From: Sulfoacidibacillus thermotolerans
GTDB lineage: Bacteria; Bacillota; Bacilli; Alicyclobacillales; SLC66
Length of the DNA: 44,465 bases
Reading direction: 5' to 3'
NCBI RefSeq assembly: GCF_003144315.1
Contig: NZ_MPDK01000021.1
Span: 1 to 44,465 of the forward strand
Of this stretch, positions 9,262 through 17,490 are shown piece after piece. How positions within the stretch are numbered: position 1 is the stretch's first letter; each line of letters opens with the position of its first letter. Under the pieces are notes generated by a model. It did no database searches, was not told the DNA's origin, and saw only the letters and a program-made list of their open reading frames with translations. The translations under genes were made by a program, and so were the position numbers.

Positions 9262-10149
9262 TTACGCACGCGGATGACTTTTATTGTAAACTTCTTGCAG
9301 GCGACTGCGCGTTACATGTGTATAAATTTGGGTCGTCGAAATGTCAGCGTGACCTAACATCTCTTGAACAGCGCGCAGGTCTGCTCCATTCTCTAAAAGG
9401 TGGGTTGCAAAGGAGTGGCGTAAAACATGCGGTGTGATGTCGGATTGAATCCCAGCCATTTTTGCGTACTTTTTTATAATTTTCCAAAAACCTTGACGGG
9501 TTAAGGGATCGCCGAGGTGATTCACAAAAAGTTTCGGTTCGCGTAAGTCGCGAAGTAAACGTGCACGAGCTGTCAAGGTATAGGATTCAACAGCCGCTCG
9601 CGCTAGATTTCCCATAGGAATGATTCGTTCTTTGGCTCCCTTCCCTAGACACTGAATGAAGGAGGCGGATAAATTCACATCTGTGACCTGAAGAGAGATG
9701 AGTTCCGAGACACGCATTCCTGTTGCATATAACAGTTCGAGCATCGCTTTATCACGTAAACCCAAATGTGAATGGACGTCCGGTGCGGCAAGTAAGTCTT
9801 CTACTTCTTGTTTTGTGAGGCTATGAGGCAGGCGTTTAGCCTGTTTAGGGGTTTCTAAATCATGTGCTGGATCCCGTGTGATATAGTGTTCGCGCGCTAA
9901 AAACTCAAACCACGCCCGCAAACTTGACACATTTCGCGCGATCGTAGCTGCGGCGCGCTGATTGGCACGCATTTGCTGAAAATAATGTAAAAGCACAGTG
10001 CGATCGACATCATCAAGATTAGCTATGTTGCGTTCTGTAAGAAACCGGGTAAATGCCACAAGATCCGTTTGGTAGGCGTGTACTGTGTTGGTCGATAACC
10101 CACGTTCTACGATCGCATATTGAATAAAGAGGTCAATCATGGCGTCCAA
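9262..10149 (-). CDS. xerD: Site-specific tyrosine recombinase XerD
   Basis: This 295-residue tyrosine recombinase has the SAM-like N-terminal DNA-binding domain ([18 protein letters not shown]) and the catalytic set: Arg in [11 protein letters not shown], Lys in [32 protein letters not shown] with the Tyr nucleophile. With XerC it resolves chromosome dimers at dif. The start is TTG 10147-10149 with AGGAGG 8 bases before it; the ATG three codons on is further from the site. Its place between yqzK and deoB matches ripX (xerD) in Bacillus, so I prefer XerD over XerC or a phage integrase. Confidence 0.93.
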   Translation of the reverse strand: MDAMIDLFIQYAIVERGLSTNTVHAYQTDLVAFTRFLTERNIANLDDVDRTVLLHYFQQMRANQRAAATIARNVSSLRAWFEFLAREHYITRDPAHDLETPKQAKRLPHSLTKQEVEDLLAAPDVHSHLGLRDKAMLELLYATGMRVSELISLQVTDVNLSASFIQCLGKGAKERIIPMGNLARAAVESYTLTARARLLRDLREPKLFVNHLGDPLTRQGFWKIIKKYAKMAGIQSDITPHVLRHSFATHLLENGADLRAVQEMLGHADISTTQIYTHVTRSRLQEVYNKSHPRA

Positions 10150-10203
10150 TGTTAAAACCTCCTGCGCATACTTCGACAAGTGGTTCTTTTCCTCGTAAAC
10201 GCG

Positions 10204-10365
10204 TTATGGCCCCGCCAAGAGATAGGCTGCGATATGTCGCCAGAGAGGAGAGATCCCAGCAGATCCGGAAAGGTCAAACAACAAGTTCTCATTCACATGC
10301 GCCAGCAGCAGATACATTGCATATGTCATCGTTAAAAACACAATTCCATTAGCAATCAGTTTCAT
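10204..10365 (-). CDS. Small membrane protein, DUF4227/YqzK-like
   Basis: This 53-residue protein starts at ATG 10363-10365 behind GAAGGAGG, with one N-terminal membrane segment (residues 4-22, LIANGIVFLTMTYAMYLLLA). The function of the family is unknown. The call rests on size, one membrane helix and position directly before xerD, where Bacillus carries yqzK. I could not confirm the family from sequence alone. Confidence 0.6.
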   Translation of the reverse strand: MKLIANGIVFLTMTYAMYLLLAHVNENLLFDLSGSAGISPLWRHIAAYLLAGP

Positions 10366-10423
10366 AAAAACCCTCCTTCGCATGCAATCATGTATGCGAA
10401 GGAGGACGGAAACATGCGCACTT

Positions 10424-11545
10424 TTACCCCACAAGGACACTTGTGAGTGGCGTGTACTCAAGATTTAAACCAGTAGCAACCGCCTCATACGTGACGCGTC
10501 CGTTTAATACATTAACCCCTTTTGCGAGCGCTTGATTATCAGAGACAGCTTGTACATACCCTTTATTGGCAATTTGCAGTGCATACGGTAGAGTGACGTT
10601 TGTTAAGGCAAGCGTAGACGTACGCGGTACGGCTCCTGGCATGTTCGCAACCGCATAGTGGATTACGCCAAATTTTTCATAAGTTGGATTACTATGCGTA
10701 GTTACGCGATCAATCGTCTCAATAGACCCCCCTTGATCGATGGCCACATCGACGATGACAGAACCACGTGACATCTTTTCTACCATCTGTTCAGTGACTA
10801 ACTTAGGGGCACGTGATCCCGGAATGAGTACAGCACCTACGAGCAAATCTGCAGATGCAACAGCCATTTCAAGATTGTACTCATTAGACATCAGCGTGCG
10901 AACACGCCCACCAAAGAGATCATCAAGTTGGCGCAAGCGATCTGCATTGACATCGAGAATCGTCACATCAGCTCCCGTTCCAAGCGCCATTTTTGCAGCG
11001 TTTGTACCGACAATCCCGCCGCCTACAATGACGACTTGTCCAGGCATAACACCAGGTACTCCACCGAGTACAATCCCTTTGCCTCCTGCTGGATGTTCAA
11101 GGAAATGGGCGCCGATTTGAATCGACATGCGACCAGCCACTTCACTCATCGGCATAAGCAAAGGCAAGGAGCGATCAGGCAATTGGATGGTTTCATATGC
11201 AATGGCAACAACGCCACTTTCCATGAGCGCTTTGGTGAGTTCATATTCGGGTGCAAGGTGAAGATATGTAAATAAAATTAAATTCTCACGAAAATATTGA
11301 TATTCGCTTGGCAAAGGTTCTTTCACTTTCATGATCATCTCAACTTGTTTCCAAACTTCCGCAGCAGTTGTACCGATTTCTGCACCTGCCTTGCGATAGT
11401 CCTCATCGAGAAAACCGCTACCGACTCCCGCTCCTGTTTCTACAATTACGCGATGGCCTGCAGAAATCAGTGAACGCACTCCTGCAGGCGTCATGGCGAC
11501 GCGATCTTCATTATCTTTAATTTCTTTAGGTACACCGATAAACAC
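10424..11545 (-). CDS. ald: Alanine dehydrogenase
   Basis: This 373-residue NAD-dependent enzyme converts L-alanine to pyruvate and ammonia. It begins [20 protein letters not shown], with substrate residues in RVAMTP and [11 protein letters not shown], a nucleotide-binding motif [17 protein letters not shown], and the C-terminal [20 protein letters not shown]. The start is GTG 11543-11545 with AAGGAGGG 8 bases upstream; the open frame further upstream lacks the conserved MIIGVPKEI start. In Bacillus, ald is needed for normal sporulation by feeding carbon from alanine, which fits this sporulation block, but its place between spoIIM and yqzK is unusual. Confidence 0.96.
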   Translation of the reverse strand: MFIGVPKEIKDNEDRVAMTPAGVRSLISAGHRVIVETGAGVGSGFLDEDYRKAGAEIGTTAAEVWKQVEMIMKVKEPLPSEYQYFRENLILFTYLHLAPEYELTKALMESGVVAIAYETIQLPDRSLPLLMPMSEVAGRMSIQIGAHFLEHPAGGKGIVLGGVPGVMPGQVVIVGGGIVGTNAAKMALGTGADVTILDVNADRLRQLDDLFGGRVRTLMSNEYNLEMAVASADLLVGAVLIPGSRAPKLVTEQMVEKMSRGSVIVDVAIDQGGSIETIDRVTTHSNPTYEKFGVIHYAVANMPGAVPRTSTLALTNVTLPYALQIANKGYVQAVSDNQALAKGVNVLNGRVTYEAVATGLNLEYTPLTSVLVG

Positions 11546-11588
11546 GAAAGAAACCCTCCTTTTGAAATTCCGCCTGGCAAAAGCGTGA

Positions 11589-11945
11589 TCACTCGTCGAA
11601 AAACCGTGCACTTTTGCGGATGAGATCAAGTACAACTTCCATTTCATCCGGCTGCCTTGGGTCGTCGAGTGCTAACTTGTTGACAGAGCGGTACCCACAA
11701 ACCTTACACTGATGTTCTACCATGTATCCCTTCTTACTATGCATAACTATGCGCAAAGGAATCATGAGGCCTCCACAGTCCGCTGCCCGATCCCCTGGGA
11801 ACTTGTCCACGTGAAGACTGTGTAAACAATGTGGACAATGGTTGCGACAACCCTTTTGCAGAGGCAGAACTTCAGTATGGCACACTTCGCACACAAAGGA
11901 TTCATTGATCACGGTAAAGCGTTTCTGCTTCACTGTCCACCCCAA
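11589..11945 (-). CDS. RNHCP-domain zinc-ribbon protein
   Basis: This is a protein of up to 118 residues with paired cysteine motifs: [12 protein letters not shown], the diagnostic [14 protein letters not shown], and [24 protein letters not shown] proteins are small zinc-binding proteins of unknown function. The frame opens at TTG 11943-11945, where only a weak AGAAGAG site is seen; GTG 11931 is an alternative giving a few residues fewer. It lies 11 bases after the spoIIM stop, so it is probably co-transcribed. Confidence 0.8.
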   Translation of the reverse strand: MGWTVKQKRFTVINESFVCEVCHTEVLPLQKGCRNHCPHCLHSLHVDKFPGDRAADCGGLMIPLRIVMHSKKGYMVEHQCKVCGYRSVNKLALDDPRQPDEMEVVLDLIRKSARFFDE

Positions 11946-11956
11946 CTCTTCTCAAT

Positions 11957-12595
11957 TTATCGTCCTTGGGAGAAGTGGAGCCACGCGAAAGCGTGTGTCG
12001 TGGCAGCTGTTTCTAGCTTCCCAGAACAGAAAAGTAGTCCTGCCGCAAGCAGTACAGCGCTGTGGTAGGCTACCCATACAGAATAGCGAAGACTTGATTT
12101 TCCGCCACTGTGCCTATGACGGATCAATAACACGCTGACTGTAGCAGCAAAAATAAAACCGCCTCCTGTGAGTATATTCGATGGCGCAATCGCAAGCAAA
12201 TCAAAATAAAGTCCGCGCCATCCAAACGCTGCAACAAGTGCTAAAAAAGTCAACCCTGTACTTACAGCGCGTAAAAAAAGCAAACTCACGATAAAGGGAG
12301 TGCCAATCGGCGTCTGAGCAAAAATCCAGATGACAAATAATAAAATGAATTCTAGCGTCGTTTCTGTAAATGCTCCGTGAACAGGGGAGGTAGAAGGTGA
12401 AAGAGAGGAGATGGCCGTGTGAATCTGTACGAGAAAGGAAGATTGCAAAGAGGCAGGAAAGGAAAAGTAAATCACCAATCCAATCGCCACCCCAACGATG
12501 TATAAAACTGTAAGAAATGTGCCCACACGCAATCCCTTATTAATCAGAGGTTGCAATGTGATATGTGGTTTAAATGTGCGCGCAGTGCGAAACAC
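11957..12595 (-). CDS. spoIIM: Stage II sporulation protein M
   Basis: This 212-residue membrane protein has about five hydrophobic segments, starting near residues 23-46 (VGTFLTVLYIVGVAIGLVIY). It carries the family features FAQTPIGTPFIVSLLFLRAVSTG and APSNILTGGGFIFAATVSVL. With SpoIID and SpoIIP it forms the mother-cell complex that degrades septal peptidoglycan during engulfment, under SigE control in Bacillus. The start is GTG 12593-12595 with AGGAGGGGA five bases upstream. A perfect palindrome lies next to the ribosome site. Confidence 0.92.
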   Translation of the reverse strand: MFRTARTFKPHITLQPLINKGLRVGTFLTVLYIVGVAIGLVIYFSFPASLQSSFLVQIHTAISSLSPSTSPVHGAFTETTLEFILLFVIWIFAQTPIGTPFIVSLLFLRAVSTGLTFLALVAAFGWRGLYFDLLAIAPSNILTGGGFIFAATVSVLLIRHRHSGGKSSLRYSVWVAYHSAVLLAAGLLFCSGKLETAATTHAFAWLHFSQGR

Positions 12596-12608
12596 TCGGC
12601 TCCCCTCC

Positions 12609-12625
12609 TGTCATACAGTATGACA
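12609..12625. promoter_or_regulatory. Perfect 17-base palindrome in front of spoIIM
   Basis: The sequence TGTCATAC-A-GTATGACA has perfect 8-base arms around a single central base and abuts the spoIIM ribosome site. Its minus strand also contains CATACTGT, similar to a SigE -10 element (CATACAxT). It could be an operator for a dimeric repressor or a promoter coincidence. Confidence 0.4.
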
Positions 12626-12660
12626 AGAGTCGTTTAATTAGGACGCGAATGGCTGAGTGC

Positions 12661-13854
12661 CTAGGTTTTTTGCACCCTCCCATATTGTCCACCATATCCT
12701 GGTTCTAAAATGAGTTGGCCAAGACGCGCTTGTCCAATCATTTGCGCTAAAGGTTCACCAATCACTTCTGCAAGCTGCGGGATGGGAACTTCGTTGATAA
12801 TGTTCATCTCTGTACCAAACTCCGCACATAATTTTTGCATGAGCTTAGGCCCTAGACCAGGGATGAAATGTAAAGGAACTTGGTGAATGTAAGGAGGCCG
12901 ATGTTCCGGTGAGTGTGGTTGCTCGTAGTCAGCAATCAGCTGTAGACGTTCGGCGACACCAGTTACTGCTCGTTTCGCGCCACAGGCTGGACAAGAACCG
13001 TCACCGAATGGGAGCATCGCATGACAAGATGCACAGGCTGAGCGGTGGTATTTCCCAAGGTTAGGGAACATCCCGATATTTGCAAGTAAGCGATTTTCGC
13101 CTTGACGCAACAAGGCAGACTGATAAGCCCTAAACGTCGGAGCGGTTAAAGCTGCAATCTGGTATTCACGAGCAATACGTGGTAAAGAATGGGCATCACT
13201 GTTTGTTACAAAAGTAAAATGGGCAAGTTCCGATAACCGATCTGCCATCGCAGTATCCGCTGAGAGTCCAAGTTCAATCGCAGATACGAACGCTGGGTCA
13301 ATCATCTCGCCTAAATGGCGGACACAACGTCCGTATAGTCCTTTATGAGGAGTAAATGCATGATTGACGATCAGAAGCCCGTTTAATTCTTGAATGATTT
13401 GACCTAGTGCATTCGCATCCGCATTTTTTATCCGTTGCGAAGACAAGTTAGGATTCGTTTGTTCCTTTTCCAGCCACTGCGCAAATTCGCGCAACGCTTT
13501 TAGATCAGGGACAAAGGCACCAAAATGTGCAGCACCACCATAAGGGCCACGAACTTCAATTTCCCCGCCAAGCAGTAGTGTGAGCTCATCTTTGTAGCGC
13601 AATCCACCATCTCGCAAAGGAACGAGCGTTCCCAAAGTCACAAGATCTTCAAGCTCATGGAATATGGGTGGAGTGACCGCGTCGATCACGCCTAGGATCT
13701 GTATGCCTTTTTGTACGCTCGCAGTGGCAAGGATTCCGTCGATCGTGAGTGATGGAGCGGCCGCAATTTTGATCGCAGCGCCACTCTTAGAACGGCCGAT
13801 ATGCACGTGCCCATCGATATAATAGCGGCTCTGTGCGGTCTTTTGTTGTGTCAT
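12661..13854 (-). CDS. YqxK-like PHP-domain protein (endonuclease Q/TIGR00375 family)
   Basis: The protein is 397 residues from ATG 13852-13854, which overlaps the nudF stop as ATGA. The PHP metal-binding motifs are YYIDGHVHIGRSKSG, LLGGEIEVRG, IVNHAFTPHKG and TNSDAHSLPRI. A zinc ribbon CASCHAMLPFGDGSCPACG and a C-terminal helix-hairpin-helix (HFIPGLGPKLMQKL) follow. Archaeal EndoQ cuts DNA 5' to deaminated bases and other lesions, so a DNA-repair role is likely by family. The order nudF-yqxK-spoIIM is as in Bacillus. The frame is open upstream to 13956, but that part overlaps nudF and has no conserved content. Confidence 0.85.
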   Translation of the reverse strand: MTQQKTAQSRYYIDGHVHIGRSKSGAAIKIAAAPSLTIDGILATASVQKGIQILGVIDAVTPPIFHELEDLVTLGTLVPLRDGGLRYKDELTLLLGGEIEVRGPYGGAAHFGAFVPDLKALREFAQWLEKEQTNPNLSSQRIKNADANALGQIIQELNGLLIVNHAFTPHKGLYGRCVRHLGEMIDPAFVSAIELGLSADTAMADRLSELAHFTFVTNSDAHSLPRIAREYQIAALTAPTFRAYQSALLRQGENRLLANIGMFPNLGKYHRSACASCHAMLPFGDGSCPACGAKRAVTGVAERLQLIADYEQPHSPEHRPPYIHQVPLHFIPGLGPKLMQKLCAEFGTEMNIINEVPIPQLAEVIGEPLAQMIGQARLGQLILEPGYGGQYGRVQKT

Positions 13855-14387
13855 CGCTCTTGCAGCCACCACAGGAGGCCAACGAGTGTTTTCGCGTCGG
13901 TAATCAATCCCTGTTCGATCCGTGTGCGCACTTCTTTTCGCGTGATACGAATGCAATCAAGAAATTCATCCGCGTCTAATTGCTGTTCTCCCGCTGTCAA
14001 ATCTTTTGCCAAGTACAAATACATACGTTCATCCGAAAAACCAGGACTTGTATAAAATTGTAAGATTAGCTCAAGAGAAGCAGCGCGATATCCGGTTTCC
14101 TCTCGCAATTCACGGTGTGCAGCAACGTCTGTCTGTTCATTCGGCTCAAGTTTCCCTGCGGGCAGTTCGAGTGAAACTTGACCTGTAGCATAGCGAAACT
14201 GACGAACGAGCAACACTTCATCTTCAGTGGGCAATGCTAAAATGGCGACCGCCCCAGGATGTTCTACAACCTCACGTGTTGTTTCTTGGCCGTTTGGAAG
14301 AAGTACTGTATCAACGCGCAGGCGGATCATCTTTCCCTGAAAAATCTGCAGCGAAGAATTTTTTTGCTCATGGAACTTTTCGTTCAT
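13851..14387 (-). CDS. nudF: ADP-ribose pyrophosphatase, NUDIX family
   Basis: This 178-residue hydrolase splits ADP-ribose into AMP and ribose-5-phosphate. The NUDIX box is complete (G in AGKLEP, then the REL.EETGY block), and YTSPGFSDERMYLYLAKDL is typical of the ADPRase branch. The start is ATG 14385-14387 with GGAGGTT upstream. It is the first gene of a long minus-strand run continuing into yqxK and spoIIM, as in Bacillus. It is divergent from the short gene at 14461. Confidence 0.92.
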   Translation of the reverse strand: MNEKFHEQKNSSLQIFQGKMIRLRVDTVLLPNGQETTREVVEHPGAVAILALPTEDEVLLVRQFRYATGQVSLELPAGKLEPNEQTDVAAHRELREETGYRAASLELILQFYTSPGFSDERMYLYLAKDLTAGEQQLDADEFLDCIRITRKEVRTRIEQGLITDAKTLVGLLWWLQER

Positions 14388-14400
14388 AATCGCAACCTCC

Positions 14401-14421
14401 GTGACATAAGCGTGACATAAG
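14401..14421. repeat. Tandem direct repeat between nudF and the MciZ-like gene
   Basis: GTGACATAAG occurs twice with an 11-base period (14401-14410 and 14412-14421), about one helical turn, in the short divergent intergenic region. This could be a regulator-binding site for either gene. Confidence 0.5.
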
Positions 14422-14460
14422 AAATATCGAGCAGCGGTGTGGCTTAAGGGGGATGACGCA

Positions 14461-14637
14461 GTGAAGGTATTTTACTATAAGAATAAGTTTGTCGTGTCGG
14501 GGCGAGGACAGGATGTGCGCCACTTCATTCATCTGCTCCAATTGCACGCCGATGCAAGATTGTCACTGATCTTAGCAGAGCGTGTAATTTCTCGGCGTGT
14601 GCACTCCTTTGTCATTCGTGAATATGCGGGATCCTAA
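14461..14637 (+). CDS. Short basic protein, possible MciZ-like FtsZ inhibitor
   Basis: This 58-residue frame starts at GTG 14461 with AAGGGGG eight bases upstream. It reads MKVFYYKNKFVVSGRGQDVR and continues with a mixed, basic helix-like part ending REYAGS. The start pattern (MKV, basic residues, then VV-G and a helix with charged residues) resembles MciZ, the 40-residue sporulation peptide that blocks FtsZ assembly. In Bacillus, as I recall, mciZ lies beside nudF. The similarity is short and this protein is longer, so the name is a hypothesis; the strong ribosome site supports that it is a gene. Confidence 0.5.
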   Translation: MKVFYYKNKFVVSGRGQDVRHFIHLLQLHADARLSLILAERVISRRVHSFVIREYAGS

Positions 14638-14747
14638 AATAGGAGTAGCTTGATCACATCGTGTAGCGAAGCGGCTGCGACCACGAGCAGGCTAGCTACC
14701 TTTTCGATCGCAGCGCCTTGCAACACGAGAAATACAAAAGCGAAGAC

Positions 14748-15893
14748 TTAGGAGCGGCGTTCATAATTGGAAGCAGCCCGAATCATTTCAAGCATGAGCC
14801 GAGCAGACCCAATCAAATCATCAAGAGCAATCCACTCTTCTAAGGTATGAATCTGTTGGTAACCCACAGCGACATTAAGGACTGGAATTCCTTTACTTGA
14901 AATCACATTCGCATCACTGCCACCTCCCGAATGCACAAACTGTGGAGTCAACCCCATGCGCTGAAGTGCATCCGTTGCGATGTCTCGCAGGAATGAATCT
15001 GCTGGTAGTGCAAAAGCTGGATAACTTGCCGTCCATTCGACATCTGCATGAACTCCATAACGCTTCGCAGTGTCTTTTAGCATTTGTGTCATATGTTCTT
15101 GTTGAGCGCGCAAACGATCATCGTCAAGGCTGCGTGCTTCAGCAAAAAGTTCAACTAAATCACAAACGATATTGGTGGCAAAACCACCTTTAATTTGGCC
15201 AATATTTGCAGTCGTACGGTCATCGATTCGCCCTAAGCGCATATTTGCAATCGCATGACCTGCCACTTCAATGGCACTTACGCCTTTTTCTGGCGCCATG
15301 CCAGCATGAGCTGCTTTTCCATGCACAGCAGCACGCATCTTGGCTTGCGCCGGACCCTGCGTAACGATCGAACCGAGCGAGCCGCCTGAGTCAAAGACGA
15401 ATCCGTAGCTCGCTTTTAATTGCGAACGGTTGAGCGCTTTTGCGCCGAGTAACCCAACTTCCTCACAAACTGTGAACACTACCTCTAAAGGCGGGTGCTC
15501 TTCCCCAGTTGAATGAAGTACAGTAAGCAGATGTAAAAGTCCAGCCACCCCGACTTTATCATCGGCTCCTAAAATTGTCTTCCCATCGCTCGTGATTCGA
15601 TCTGCTTGGCGTATAGGGCGCACTCCGTGTCCAGGTGCCACTGTATCCATGTGAGCCATAAGCAAAACAGTTGCCCATTCAGGGTTACCAGGAACTCGAA
15701 TAATGAGATTCCCCGAGTTCCCCCCTACAATGTCTCCAGCATGATCCTCTTCAACAGAATAACCCAGTTCTTCGACTGCCCCCCGGATATACGCAGCAAC
15801 ATTTGCCTCTTCACGCGAATGACTTCCAATGGAGACAAGCGTCATAAAGTCCGCAATGAGACGTTCTTGATCGATATTCACAGTGGTGTTCAT
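14748..15893 (-). CDS. M20/M42-family metallopeptidase, YqjE/PepT-like tripeptidase
   Basis: This 381-residue zinc peptidase has metal ligands in LMAHMDTVAPG, ILGADDKVGVAGLL, VCEEVGLLGAKAL and FDSGG, and a final His in YQQIHTLEEW. The dimerisation domain includes HGKAAHAGMAPEKGVSAIEVA. It is predicted to be a cytoplasmic aminopeptidase acting on small peptides. The start is ATG 15891-15893 with GAGGTGA upstream. It follows the carboxyltransferase by 15 bases, matching the yqjD-yqjE pairing in Bacillus. Why a peptidase travels with this carboxyltransferase is not known to me. Confidence 0.85.
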   Translation of the reverse strand: MNTTVNIDQERLIADFMTLVSIGSHSREEANVAAYIRGAVEELGYSVEEDHAGDIVGGNSGNLIIRVPGNPEWATVLLMAHMDTVAPGHGVRPIRQADRITSDGKTILGADDKVGVAGLLHLLTVLHSTGEEHPPLEVVFTVCEEVGLLGAKALNRSQLKASYGFVFDSGGSLGSIVTQGPAQAKMRAAVHGKAAHAGMAPEKGVSAIEVAGHAIANMRLGRIDDRTTANIGQIKGGFATNIVCDLVELFAEARSLDDDRLRAQQEHMTQMLKDTAKRYGVHADVEWTASYPAFALPADSFLRDIATDALQRMGLTPQFVHSGGGSDANVISSKGIPVLNVAVGYQQIHTLEEWIALDDLIGSARLMLEMIRAASNYERRS

Positions 15894-15908
15894 GCCACTC
15901 TCACCTCG

Positions 15909-17450
15909 TTACAATGGAATGTTGCCGTGTTTTTTACTCGGGCGCACTTCTTCTTTTTGCCGAAGAGATTCAAGAGCGTCAAGTAACTTTTGGCGCGTTT
16001 CGCGAGGATCGATGACATCGTCAACCATTCCTGCAGCTGCAGCAATATAAGGATTTGCAAAACGGCGTTTATATTCCGCAATTTTTTCTGCGCGCGTCGC
16101 ATCAGGATCGCGACTTTGTGCGATTTCTTTTGCAAAGATAATGTTTGCTGCACCTTCTGAGCCCATCACTGCCACTTCAGCAGTAGGCCAAGCCAGTACG
16201 AGATCGGCGCCGATTGCTTTAGAATTTAAGGCAACATAGGCACCTCCGTATGCTTTGCGCAAAATCACTGTAATCTTTGGCACGGTTGCTTCACTATACG
16301 CATATAAAATTTTGGCGCCATGGCGAATAATTCCTTGATGTTCTTGTTGTACTCCAGGGATAAATCCAGTGACATCTTCAAAGGTAATAATAGGAATATT
16401 AAAGGAATCGCAAAAGCGGATAAAGCGAGCAATTTTATCAGATGAGTCAATATCAAGTCCACCAGCTCGGAATTTAGGTTGATTGGCAACGATTCCGACA
16501 GGATGTCCAGCCATGCGCGCGAAACCGACCACCGCGTTTTTCGCAAATTGAGGAGCGACTTCAAAAAAATCGCCAAAGTCAACGACGCGTTCAATGATTT
16601 GCAACACATTGTATGGTTTTGTTGAGTCTGTGGGCACCAGAGTTAAAAGTTCTTCGTCAGCTTCGCGGCGCTGATCTACTTCACCCACTGGAGGCGCTTC
16701 TTTGTGATTTTGCGGCAGAAAGGACAAGAGGCGACGAACACCTGAAAATGCGTCTTCTTCTGTTTTCGTGGCAAAATGAGCGACGCCGCTAATACTCGCG
16801 TGCACAACTGCTCCTCCAAGATCTTCTGAACTAATCGATTCTCCAGTTACCGTTTCAATGACTTTTGGACCCGTGATGAACATTTGGCTTGTTCCATCAA
16901 CCATAAAGATAAAGTCGGTAATAGCCGGTGAATATACGGCTCCACCAGCACAAGGCCCCATGATTACTGAGATTTGCGGCACGACACCACTGTATATCGC
17001 ATTGCGATAGAAGACTTGGCCATACCCATCAAGAGAGACAACACCTTCTTGAATACGTGCTCCCCCTGAATCGTTTAAGCCGATCACTGGAGCACCGTTT
17101 TTAGCTGCCAGATCCATGATACGCGCTATTTTTTGACCGTGCATTTCTCCTAATGCTCCGCCAAAGACGGTAAAGTCCTGCGCAAATACATATACGATGC
17201 GCCCAGCGATCTTTCCCCATCCTGTGACGACTCCTTCAGCAGGTGCTTCCATTTGATCCATGCCAAAGTTGGAACTGCGGTGTTCGATAAAAGCACCTAT
17301 TTCGCGAAAGGTTCCAGGATCAAGTAGCATGTCGATTCGCTCGCGAGCGGTGTATTTCCCTTTTTCGTGTTGGGCTAGGATGCGACGATCTCCTCCGCCA
17401 CGCTCGATTTTGCTGCGACGATCTTCTAATTCCATTAATTTGTCGTCCAC
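15909..17450 (-). CDS. Acyl-CoA carboxylase carboxyltransferase subunit (PccB/MmdA-type)
   Basis: This 513-residue protein has the two crotonase-like halves of biotin-dependent carboxyltransferases, with oxyanion-hole motifs LNDSGGARIQEGVVSLDGYG, PCAGGAVYSPAITDF and, in the second half, VTGFIPGVQQE and KAYGGAYVAL. It moves CO2 between carboxybiotin and propionyl-CoA, giving methylmalonyl-CoA. The start is GTG 17448-17450 with AAGGGG upstream. No biotin carboxylase or biotin carrier lies nearby, so the partner must be elsewhere, or the enzyme may act as part of a decarboxylase or transcarboxylase. Neighbouring epimerase and mutase genes support the propionyl-CoA substrate. Confidence 0.9.
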   Translation of the reverse strand: MDDKLMELEDRRSKIERGGGDRRILAQHEKGKYTARERIDMLLDPGTFREIGAFIEHRSSNFGMDQMEAPAEGVVTGWGKIAGRIVYVFAQDFTVFGGALGEMHGQKIARIMDLAAKNGAPVIGLNDSGGARIQEGVVSLDGYGQVFYRNAIYSGVVPQISVIMGPCAGGAVYSPAITDFIFMVDGTSQMFITGPKVIETVTGESISSEDLGGAVVHASISGVAHFATKTEEDAFSGVRRLLSFLPQNHKEAPPVGEVDQRREADEELLTLVPTDSTKPYNVLQIIERVVDFGDFFEVAPQFAKNAVVGFARMAGHPVGIVANQPKFRAGGLDIDSSDKIARFIRFCDSFNIPIITFEDVTGFIPGVQQEHQGIIRHGAKILYAYSEATVPKITVILRKAYGGAYVALNSKAIGADLVLAWPTAEVAVMGSEGAANIIFAKEIAQSRDPDATRAEKIAEYKRRFANPYIAAAAGMVDDVIDPRETRQKLLDALESLRQKEEVRPSKKHGNIPL

Positions 17451-17490
17451 CTGTGCAACCCCTTTACTGCTTGGATTCCTAATTTACTCT

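Noticed and set aside
14641-14747. Terminator between the MciZ-like gene and the peptidase gene
   Set aside because: The arms AAGCGGCTGCGA and TCGCAGCGCCTT pair with two central mismatches, and no T run follows.
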